64,000 nucleotides of DNA, taken from contig NZ_CWKH01000002.1 of assembly GCF_001245615.1 (NCBI RefSeq), forward strand, positions 806,001 through 870,000, read 5' to 3'. The translations under genes and the position numbers were made by a program. A model generated the notes under the pieces. It ran no database searches and was not told the origin of the DNA. It saw only the letters and a program-made list of their open reading frames with translations. Origin of the DNA: Mycolicibacterium neworleansense. GTDB lineage: Bacteria; Actinomycetota; Actinomycetes; Mycobacteriales; Mycobacteriaceae. Below, in pieces: positions 57,245 through 64,000 of the stretch (the first letter of the stretch is position 1; every line of letters starts with the position of its first letter).

Positions 57245-58272
57245 CGCGGCGTGCACCTACCCGACGGCTGTGAGCTGAGTCTGACGGTTCGGACGGGACC
57301 GCCCGGCTGCAACCCGTTGAGCTTCAACGAGAGGTCGCAGGCATAGAAGTTGAAGAAGTCACCGTAGATGCCACCGGCACGGCCGATGATCTTCAACGCC
57401 TGGGGGAACTGCACCAGGATGTCGTTGAGCTGCTGCTTCTGGTCGATCAGCGGCTGCTGGATGACCTCGAGTTGACCGATGGTGTCCTTGAGCAGCGGAC
57501 GGTTGTCCGACAACAGGTCGGCCAGCGAGCCGGCCGCGTTGCTGATGTTGGCCACCGACGATCCGATCGGATCGGCACGGTTCTTCAGCCCGGTGATCAG
57601 CGTCTCGAAGTTCTTGAGGGTGTCATCGAACTGCTGCTGATGCGCGACGGTGGTGTCCAGAACGATGTTGAGGTTCCGGATCACCTCGCCGATCGCCTGG
57701 TCCCGGTCGGCGATGCTCTGGGTGAGCTGCGCAGTCTGGTCCAGGATGTCGTTGATGGTGCCGCCCTGGCCCTGGAAGATCGTGATGATCGACTTGGAGA
57801 TGGTGTTGACCTTCTCCGGGCTCAGCGACTGGAACAGCGGGCGGAAGCCGCCGACGAGTGCGTCGAGGTCGAGCGCGGGCTCGGTGCGTTCCAGCGGAAT
57901 GGTGCTGCCCGGCGCGATCTTCGTGTTGCTCTCCCCGCGCTTGAGCTCGAGGTAGCGGTTACCGATCAGGTCCTGGTAGCGGATCGCAGCCGTGGTCTGG
58001 TCGAACAACGGCAACGACTTCTCGACGTTGAACGTGACCTCGGCCTGCTGGCCGCCGTTGATCAGCTTGACGCCCGAGACCTTGCCGACCTCGACACCGG
58101 ACGCACGGACGAACTGCCCGGTGCGCAGACCGCTGACGTTGTTGAAGATCGCCGAGTACTCGGCCGTCCGGTTGAACCGGATCTGACCGAAGACCACGAA
58201 GATGATCGCGGTGAAGGTGAGCAGCACCAGTGAGAAGATGCCGAGCTTGATAAGCGTGCCCTTGATGCTCAT
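57241..58272 (-). CDS. mce1B: Mce-family protein Mce1B
   Basis: A 343-residue Mce protein, the shortest of the six. An N-terminal anchor (GTLIKLGIFSLVLLTFTAIIFVVFG) precedes the MCE domain (AIFNNVSGLRTGQFVRASGVEVGKVSGVKL) and helical needle segments. The length matches Rv0170. The ATG (MSIKGTLIKLG) overlaps the stop of mce1A by four bases (ATGA); the longer open frame upstream is inside mce1A. Confidence 0.93.
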   Translation of the reverse strand: MSIKGTLIKLGIFSLVLLTFTAIIFVVFGQIRFNRTAEYSAIFNNVSGLRTGQFVRASGVEVGKVSGVKLINGGQQAEVTFNVEKSLPLFDQTTAAIRYQDLIGNRYLELKRGESNTKIAPGSTIPLERTEPALDLDALVGGFRPLFQSLSPEKVNTISKSIITIFQGQGGTINDILDQTAQLTQSIADRDQAIGEVIRNLNIVLDTTVAHQQQFDDTLKNFETLITGLKNRADPIGSSVANISNAAGSLADLLSDNRPLLKDTIGQLEVIQQPLIDQKQQLNDILVQFPQALKIIGRAGGIYGDFFNFYACDLSLKLNGLQPGGPVRTVRLSSQPSGRCTPR

Positions 58273-59486
58273 GGGTTGATCGTGTTCTCCCCCACTTGGC
58301 GGCCCCACACGTACTCGGCCACGAGCGGTTGACCCATCTCGAGGTGGTTGTACGGGGCGATCGATGCACCGGTATCCATCACCAGGTACGGCATGGGCCA
58401 CAGGTCCTTGGTGACCGGCTGCCAGCAGCCGGGGCGGCCTTCCGGCCCACCCTTGGCGTTGACCCGCGGCAGGTTGTCGGGAAAGACGTACGGGTTGCCG
58501 ACGCCGACCACCAGCGAGTGGGTCTGCAGCGAGTAACCGTTACCGCCAAGTGCGCCGGCGAGTTTCGGGCCGGCGTCGTGGTAGTTGCGGATCGTGCAGA
58601 ACAGCGCCGGGCTGTACTTGTCGAGCAGCGCCGAGGTGGGCAGCAGGTCCTGGGCGCCGCGGACCAGGTACGGCCCGCCGCGTTCGAAGATGTCACCGCC
58701 GGTGTTGCCGAAGCCGACCGCGGCCACCAGGGCCTGGTCCAGATTGCCCCGCTGGTCATTGAGCGTGCGGGCGGTGGTGACGGCGTTGGTCAGGCCGTCG
58801 AACAGGTCCGGGCCCGCGTTCGCATACACCTCGCCGAGGTCGGCCAGTCCGGCGATGTCGCGGCGGATCTCGGGCATCCGCGGGTTCAGGTCGGCCAGGA
58901 TGTCGTTGCCGTTGACGATGGACTGGCCGAACTTGTCGCCCAGGCCGTCGAGCGCCTGGGCGGTGGCCGTCAGCGTCTGGTTCAGCTTGATCGGGTCGAT
59001 CTGCTCGGAGATCGCGGTGATCGTCTCGAACAGCGTGTTGAACTCGGTCGTCACGCCCTGCGCGCGGATCGGCGTATCGGGCGTCAGGCGCTTTGCCGAC
59101 GGATTCTCCGGCGAGAGGAACGAGATGTACTTGTTGCCGAACACCGTGGTGGCCCGCAGTTCAGCGGTCACGTTCTCCGGGATCAGCTTCAGGTACTGCG
59201 GCTTGACGTCCAGGGTCAGCTTGGCCTCCGGGTTGTCGTCGACGGTGACGACGTCGATGGAGGCCAACCGGCCGATCGGCACACCGTTGAAGGTGACCTT
59301 CGAACCCGGGTCCATCGACAGACCGGCCCGACCGGACAGCACGGTCAGCTGCGTCTTCTTCTCGAAGGTGCCGCGGAACTGCATCCACGTCAGCGCCACG
59401 ACCACTGCGGTGACGAGCGCGAGCACCAATCCGGCCAGTTTGTATGGCGGGATCTTCGGCTTGTTGAGGGCTGCTTGGGGCGCCAT
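58269..59486 (-). CDS. mce1A: Mce-family protein Mce1A
   Basis: A 405-residue Mce protein, shorter than M. tuberculosis Mce1A (454). An anchor helix (KLAGLVLALVTAVVVALTWMQF) precedes the MCE domain (about 42-120, LTVLSGRAGLSMDPGSKVTFNGVPIGRLASIDVV) and helical segments. The C-terminal domain contains CTIRNYHDAGPKL and PGCWQPV cysteines. First of the six subunit genes, it starts four bases after yrbE1B. The missing ~50 residues lie at the C-terminus. Confidence 0.94.
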   Translation of the reverse strand: MAPQAALNKPKIPPYKLAGLVLALVTAVVVALTWMQFRGTFEKKTQLTVLSGRAGLSMDPGSKVTFNGVPIGRLASIDVVTVDDNPEAKLTLDVKPQYLKLIPENVTAELRATTVFGNKYISFLSPENPSAKRLTPDTPIRAQGVTTEFNTLFETITAISEQIDPIKLNQTLTATAQALDGLGDKFGQSIVNGNDILADLNPRMPEIRRDIAGLADLGEVYANAGPDLFDGLTNAVTTARTLNDQRGNLDQALVAAVGFGNTGGDIFERGGPYLVRGAQDLLPTSALLDKYSPALFCTIRNYHDAGPKLAGALGGNGYSLQTHSLVVGVGNPYVFPDNLPRVNAKGGPEGRPGCWQPVTKDLWPMPYLVMDTGASIAPYNHLEMGQPLVAEYVWGRQVGENTINP

Positions 59487-59490
59487 GCCG

Positions 59491-60360
59491 CTACACCGTG
59501 AGGTTGAAGTTGGGGTCGGTGCCGTAGAGCGCCAACGATGCCAACAGGACCACCAACACGATTGCGATCAACGAGGTTCGCATCGACCTCCCTACTGCCT
59601 CACCCACACCGACGGCACCGCCACTGGCGTAGTAGCCGAAGTAGCAGTGGTTCAACATGACCACGACGGACATGATGATGACCTGAAGGAAGGACCACAT
59701 CACGTCGTCGACGCGCAGGAACGTATGGAAGTAGTGCTCATACGTACCGACTGACTGCGAGTAGAAGATCGTCGTGACGAACTGCGCAGACAGGAAGGAC
59801 AGCAGGATCGCCATCGCGTACAGCGGGATGATGACGATCGACCCGGCGATGATCCGGGTGGACACCAGGTACGAGATCGACCTGATGCCCATGACTTCGA
59901 GTGCGTCGACCTCTTCGCTGATGCGCATGGCGCCCAGTTCGGCGGTGGCGCCGGCGCCGACTGTGGACGCCAGGGCCTGACCCGTGACGACCGGGGCAAC
60001 GACGCGGATGTTTGCCAGGGCGGCGAAGAAGCCGGTGAACGCCTCGACGCCGATGTTTCCCAGCGACGCGAAGCCCTGGATGGCGATCAGGGAGCCGGCC
60101 GACAGCGTGACGAAACCGATGATGGCCACGGTGCCGCCGATGACGGCCATGGCACCGGTGCCCATGCCGATCTCGGCGACCAGCCGCAGTGCCTCACGGC
60201 GGTAGTGCCGGAACGCATGCGGGATCGAACCGAGGGCCTGGACCACGAACCACGCGACGTGGCCCATGCTGTCGAGGAACCGGCCCGGCGTGCCCGCGAT
60301 GTCTGAGGTGCGCGAGAACGCCCGGGGGAACCGGGAGCGGAGGACTGTTGCGGTACTCAT
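59491..60360 (-). CDS. yrbE1B: Mce1 permease subunit YrbE1B
   Basis: A 289-residue MlaE/YrbE-type permease with five to six helices and the conserved cytoplasmic coupling region AELGAMRISEEVDALEVMGI that contacts the MceG ATPase. The length equals Rv0168. The ATG (MSTATVLRSRF) starts one base after the yrbE1A stop. The MceG/Mkl ATPase is encoded elsewhere in mycobacterial genomes and is not in this window. Confidence 0.93.
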   Translation of the reverse strand: MSTATVLRSRFPRAFSRTSDIAGTPGRFLDSMGHVAWFVVQALGSIPHAFRHYRREALRLVAEIGMGTGAMAVIGGTVAIIGFVTLSAGSLIAIQGFASLGNIGVEAFTGFFAALANIRVVAPVVTGQALASTVGAGATAELGAMRISEEVDALEVMGIRSISYLVSTRIIAGSIVIIPLYAMAILLSFLSAQFVTTIFYSQSVGTYEHYFHTFLRVDDVMWSFLQVIIMSVVVMLNHCYFGYYASGGAVGVGEAVGRSMRTSLIAIVLVVLLASLALYGTDPNFNLTV

Positions 60361-60361
60361 G

Positions 60362-61162
60362 TCAATGCCCTGTTCCGAACCGCACACCGATGGTGGTGAG
60401 CACGACGTTGACTGCGAACAATGCCACCACGCACAGCACCAGGGTCTCGTTCACCGCGGTGCCGACGCCCTTGGAGCCACCGGCCACCGTCAGGCCCCGG
60501 TAGCAGCCCACGAGTCCGGCGATCAGGCCGAACAGGGTTGCCTTGACGACCGAGATCATCACCTCGGGGAATCCGGTGAGCAGGGTCAGGGTGGACACGT
60601 AGGCGCCGGCGGACACGTTCTGGACATAGACGCCGAAGAAGAAGCCACCGATCAGGCCGATGGTGATCACGGCGCCGTTGAGCATGAAGGCCACGAAGGT
60701 AGAGGCGACCACGCGGGGAACGACCAGCCGCTCGATCGGGTCGATGCCCAGCACCTCGAGCGCGTCGATCTCCTCACGCACGGTACGGGCGCCGAGGTCC
60801 GCGCAAATCGCGGTCGATCCGGCACCGGCCACCACGAGCACCGTCACCAGCGGACCGAGCTGCGTCACCGCACCCAGTGCGGCACCGGCGCCCGAGACGT
60901 CGGCCGCACCGAACTCCGCCAACAGGATGTTGAGCGTGAAGATGATGAGCACGGTCAGCGGGATCGATACCGCGAGCGTGGGCAGGAAGGCCACCCGGAT
61001 CAGGAACCAGCTCTGCAGCACGAACTCTTTCCACTGGAATGGCCGTGTGAGAAAGGCCTTTCCGGTGAGCACTGTCATCTTGAAGAAGCCACCGACCATA
61101 GCCAGCGGCTTCTCCAATTGACCACGTACGTAGCCGACGAGCCCGTCGGCGGGCGCCGTCAC
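60362..61162 (-). CDS. yrbE1A: Mce1 permease subunit YrbE1A
   Basis: A 266-residue YrbE/MlaE permease. The conserved coupling helix region CADLGARTVREEIDALEVLGIDPIERLVVPRVVA is present, and the length is that of Rv0167. GTG start at 61162. As first gene of the mce1 unit it is preceded by 241 bp of non-coding sequence downstream of fadD5, with a perfect palindrome. Confidence 0.93.
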   Translation of the reverse strand: MTAPADGLVGYVRGQLEKPLAMVGGFFKMTVLTGKAFLTRPFQWKEFVLQSWFLIRVAFLPTLAVSIPLTVLIIFTLNILLAEFGAADVSGAGAALGAVTQLGPLVTVLVVAGAGSTAICADLGARTVREEIDALEVLGIDPIERLVVPRVVASTFVAFMLNGAVITIGLIGGFFFGVYVQNVSAGAYVSTLTLLTGFPEVMISVVKATLFGLIAGLVGCYRGLTVAGGSKGVGTAVNETLVLCVVALFAVNVVLTTIGVRFGTGH

Positions 61163-61403
61163 CGGTGCGCCCCCTGGACGTGTCGCACGCCCCCTCCTCG
61201 TCGCCTATCAGCTTGTGTGATCCGTCTCTCCCTACTCGCGAGTAGTAATTGAGACCACCGGACTGTACCCGATGGAAACCGGGCCGTGCACCGCATCGGG
61301 TGGATTGTGCCATCAACTGTTAGCGACAGCATGCAATGACAGCAAACTTTCGCCGCGACCTGCAGAAACCGTTGAAGCGGAGATACTTTCGCAAACGTCA
61401 GCG
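61163..61403 (-). promoter_or_regulatory. Non-coding region upstream of the mce1 unit
   Basis: 241 bp between the fadD5 stop and the yrbE1A start. It is the natural place for an internal mce1 promoter. It holds the CTACTCGCGAGTAG palindrome and two ACTTTCGC direct repeats (about 61345 and 61385). No ORF with coding character is seen. Confidence 0.5.
61232..61245. promoter_or_regulatory. Perfect palindrome in the mce1 upstream region
   Basis: CTACTCGCGAGTAG is a perfect 14 bp palindrome about 70 bp before the yrbE1A start. The form suits a dimeric TetR- or GntR-type regulator. The binding protein is unknown. Confidence 0.6.
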
Positions 61404-62993
61404 CTACTGGGCGTTGATCGGAGATCCGAACCGTTCCCGGAGTTCCGTCTTGAGCACCTTGCCCGAGGGATTGCGGGGCAGCGCGTCGACGATTTCGAGC
61501 GCCTTCGGGTGCTTGTAACGCGCAAGACGTTCGGTGAGGAAGCCGTCGAGATCTCCGAGATCCAGGGCGTCGCCTCGGCTGAGGGCGACCACCGCAACCG
61601 GGACCTCGCCCCACTTTTCGTCGTGCCGGCCGATGACCGCCACCTCGGTGATGGCCGGATGAGCGGCCAGGACGTTCTCCACCTCGGCGCAGTAGATGTT
61701 CTCGCCGCCGGAGATGATCATGTCCTTCTTGCGGTCGACGACCCAGATGTAGCCTTCCTCGTCCTGGCGGACCAGATCGCCCGAGTGGAACCAGCCGCCG
61801 GCGAACGCCTCGGCGGTGGCTTTGGGGTTGTTCCAGTAGCCCGCCATCAAAGTTGGGGCGCGGTAGACGATCTCGCCGACGTCACCGACCGGGACGTCGT
61901 TCATGTTCTCGTCCACGATGCGGGCGGAAACGGTGGGGATCACCTGCCCGACGGAACCGAGCTTGCGAATCGCGTCGTCTGCCAACAACATGCAGGTGAC
62001 CGGAGACATCTCGGTCTGCCCGAACGCGGCGAGGATCTGGCTACCCGGGAACGTCTCCGCCATGGCCCGGAGCAACGTGTCCGAGGCCGGCGCGGCACCC
62101 CATGACAGGGACCGCAGGCAAAGATCGCGCGGATTGGCTTTCTGCTCAGCGCAAACCGCCTGCCACTGCGCAGGCACCAGGAAGATGGCGGTCACCTTCT
62201 CGGCCGCCAGCACGTCGAGCAGCGCGCCCGGATCGAACGCCCCGAGCGGATAGATCACCGTCGGGAGGCCGAGCGTCATACCGGTGTTCACGTTTCCGGC
62301 GACACCGGCGATGTGGAACAGCGGGACGCCGATGAAGCCGACGTCGTTGTTGATGTCGACTCCGGTGGTGAACAGGTTGGTCATGCCCTGCCCGACCAGA
62401 TTGTTGTGGGTCAGGACCGCGCCCTTGGGCCGGCCGGTGGTGCCCGAGGTGTACATGATCAGCGCGGGGGCGTCGCTGGGGATGTCAACCGGCGGCGCGG
62501 GCTCGCCGTCCTCGGCGATCAGGTCCTCGTAGCCCAGTACACCGTCTTCGGTCGGGGCATCGGCCACGATGACCGTCGACAGCGTGGCGTCGAGATCGCG
62601 TACCGCCGTGGCGACTCCGGCGAGCACCGGCTCGGTGACAATGACGCGGGCTTCGCAGTCGCTGACGAGGAAGGCGACCTCGGGCGGGGTCATCCGGAAG
62701 TTCACCGGGACCGCGATGGCACCGAGCTTGTTGGCCGCCAGCATCGCCTCGATGAACTCGGGGCGGTTCAGCATCAGGATCAGCACCCGGTCGCCGAAGC
62801 CGATTCCACGCCGGCTCAGCGCACCGGCCAGCTTGGTCACCCGGCGGTCGAGTTCGCGCCACGTGGTGGTGTGGCCCAGGAACCGCAGGGCGGTCTTTTC
62901 GGGCTGCATCATGGCGTGCCGGGTCAGTTGGTTGGCCCAGTTCTGACGACGGGCCAGGTATGGCTGCTCAGTGGGGAACGGCTCGGCAGTCAA
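61404..62993 (-). CDS. fadD5: Fatty-acid CoA ligase FadD5
   Basis: A 529-residue acyl-CoA synthetase. The AMP-binding P-loop is MYTSGTTGRPKG (180-191). The A8-like motif GWFHSGDLVRQDEEGYIWVVDRKKDMIISGGENIYCAEVE and the catalytic Lys of PRNPSGKVLKTELR near the C-terminus are present. It activates fatty acids, presumably those imported by Mce1. The start is TTG at 62993, giving a normal N-terminus (LTAEPFPTEQPYLARR); no ATG or GTG lies nearby in frame. Position upstream of yrbE1A matches Rv0166. Confidence 0.92.
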   Translation of the reverse strand: MTAEPFPTEQPYLARRQNWANQLTRHAMMQPEKTALRFLGHTTTWRELDRRVTKLAGALSRRGIGFGDRVLILMLNRPEFIEAMLAANKLGAIAVPVNFRMTPPEVAFLVSDCEARVIVTEPVLAGVATAVRDLDATLSTVIVADAPTEDGVLGYEDLIAEDGEPAPPVDIPSDAPALIMYTSGTTGRPKGAVLTHNNLVGQGMTNLFTTGVDINNDVGFIGVPLFHIAGVAGNVNTGMTLGLPTVIYPLGAFDPGALLDVLAAEKVTAIFLVPAQWQAVCAEQKANPRDLCLRSLSWGAAPASDTLLRAMAETFPGSQILAAFGQTEMSPVTCMLLADDAIRKLGSVGQVIPTVSARIVDENMNDVPVGDVGEIVYRAPTLMAGYWNNPKATAEAFAGGWFHSGDLVRQDEEGYIWVVDRKKDMIISGGENIYCAEVENVLAAHPAITEVAVIGRHDEKWGEVPVAVVALSRGDALDLGDLDGFLTERLARYKHPKALEIVDALPRNPSGKVLKTELRERFGSPINAQ

Positions 62994-63032
62994 CGGATCT
63001 GTACTCCATCGGTATCGAGTTGCACGAATTTT

Positions 63033-63048
63033 ATATTTGATCAAACAT
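63033..63048. promoter_or_regulatory. Palindrome between fadD5 and the GntR gene
   Basis: TTTGATCAAA (63036-63045) is a perfect palindrome, extended to AT-a-TTTGATCAAA-c-AT. It is the most AT-rich stretch of the region and lies between the divergent fadD5 and GntR genes, so it is the best candidate operator for the GntR regulator. Confidence 0.6.
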
Positions 63049-63119
63049 GGGGTTGCCCCGGTCACACTATGGCCTCGGCGCCTCGGCGACAAGCCCACCA
63101 GAAAGGCGACCGGATTCGC

Positions 63120-63812
63120 GTGAATGCACCTGCCAGAGTGGCCGTGCAACGCCGTCGCGGAGGACGGCGCGAGCAACTTTCCGACGAGGTCGCCGCACAG
63201 CTGCGCGCCGAGATCATGACCGGTGTTCTGAGGCCCGGGACATTCATCCGGCTCGACGAGACCGCCGCAGCACTCGGGGTGAGCATCACACCGGTGCGGG
63301 AGGCCCTGCGCACACTGCGCGGCGAAGGCATGGTGCAGTTGGAGCCGAATCGCGGACACGTCGTCGTGCCGCTGACCCGCGCCGACGTCGAAGACATCTT
63401 CTGGCTACAGGCCACCATCGCGCGTGAGCTGGCCGCCACGGCCACGACGCGCATCACCGGGGCCCAGATCGACGAGCTGGAGCAGCTCAACGCCGAACTC
63501 GCGGCCGCCGTGAAGGATCACGATCCGGTGGCCATCTCGTCCGCAGAATTCACGTTCCACCGGGCCTTCAACCACGCCAGCGGCCGGATCAAGCTGGCGT
63601 GGTTTCTGCTGCATGTCGCGCGTTACCTGCCCGCGCTGATCTATTCGACAGATCCGAAGTGGGGCACCGAAGCCGTCGAGAACCACCGGCTGCTGATCGA
63701 CGCGTTGCGCCGGCGGGATACGGCGGCCGCCGTCGAGCTCAACGCAAACCAGTTCACCGATGCCGCCCAACGGCTGATCGCGCGCCTCGACCAGATCGGG
63801 ATGTGGGACTGA
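63120..63812 (+). CDS. mce1R: GntR (FadR-type) regulator, Mce1R-like
   Basis: A ~230-residue GntR regulator. The winged-helix domain is at about 18-85 (LSDEVAAQLRAEIMTGVLRPGTFIRLDETAAALGVSITPVREALRTLRGEGMVQLEPNRGHVVVPLT), followed by an all-helical FCD domain with candidate metal-binding His residues (FTFHRAFNHAS, ENHRLLIDAL). Divergent from fadD5, as Rv0165c (Mce1R) is in M. tuberculosis, where it represses the mce1 operon. The GTG at 63120 is used; an ATG at 63069 would add 17 residues. A fatty acid or acyl-CoA ligand is likely by family. Confidence 0.88.
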   Translation: MNAPARVAVQRRRGGRREQLSDEVAAQLRAEIMTGVLRPGTFIRLDETAAALGVSITPVREALRTLRGEGMVQLEPNRGHVVVPLTRADVEDIFWLQATIARELAATATTRITGAQIDELEQLNAELAAAVKDHDPVAISSAEFTFHRAFNHASGRIKLAWFLLHVARYLPALIYSTDPKWGTEAVENHRLLIDALRRRDTAAAVELNANQFTDAAQRLIARLDQIGMWD

Positions 63813-64000
63813 GCTGACCCGGATACGGTGAGCCCACCACCTCGGCCACATCGCATGCCCCAGAAGTCACTTCAACACCGATCTCGCGGTGGGTGCCGAC
63901 GTGCCCGACTGTCAGCGACTATCGAGCGACAATCGCCTCATCGGCATCGTGCGCATCGCCGGTCACGTTGCTTGTTCATACTCAGGCAACTCTGGTCAAC

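Overview
The window is GC-rich, densely packed actinobacterial DNA with frequent GTG and TTG starts. Its gene content points to a rapidly growing Mycobacterium (Mycolicibacterium type). The best evidence is conserved order with the M. tuberculosis Rv0165c-Rv0190 block, read here in inverted orientation and interrupted by many inserted genes: ricR and ilvD at the left; an O-methyltransferase (Rv0187-like), a metallohydrolase/DUF2786 pair (Rv0185/Rv0184-like), monoacylglycerol lipase (Rv0183-like), sigG and a pirin (Rv0181c-like) in the middle; and the complete mce1 locus with fadD5 and its GntR regulator at the right. Names are assigned by recognising protein families and gene order; no database search was run.

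Left part (0-20 kb): a thiamine-binding-like protein, the copper repressor RicR with a perfect operator, ilvD, an ankyrin protein convergent with a LuxR-type ATPase regulator, SPW-repeat and HTTM-like membrane proteins, and a nitronate monooxygenase. Next come two TetR-controlled units. One is an MpaB-family oxygenase plus aldehyde dehydrogenase, divergent from its TetR gene across a double palindrome. The other is a degenerate methyltransferase plus mmpS/mmpL, also divergent from a TetR gene. Three copies of a ~66 bp palindromic intergenic repeat lie just after gene ends (3091, 9309, 10384).

Middle (20-48 kb): lipid hydrolases, SigG, a DUF4262/DUF4241 pair, an NDMA-dependent alcohol dehydrogenase, an SDR, a pirin with a PQQ-type sugar dehydrogenase lipoprotein, an AraC-VOC-UvrA-like operon, and a GDT1-type manganese exporter behind a yybP-ykoY-like riboswitch. 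Further on are a secreted phosphodiester glycosidase with a likely leaderless promoter, a catalytically degenerate cyclase-domain protein, a secreted RNase with its barstar inhibitor, an OafA-like acyltransferase, a TetR/carotenoid-oxygenase unit, a large secreted protein with a lysine/alanine-rich tail, fructosamine kinase, and a 13E12-type HNH protein.

Right part (48-64 kb): one long minus-strand unit, yrbE1A-yrbE1B-mce1A-B-C-D-E-F followed by four Mce-associated genes, with most junctions overlapping or only a few bases apart. It encodes the lipid (fatty/mycolic acid) importer of the mycobacterial envelope. fadD5 lies upstream on the same strand, and a divergent GntR regulator (Mce1R-like) closes the locus.
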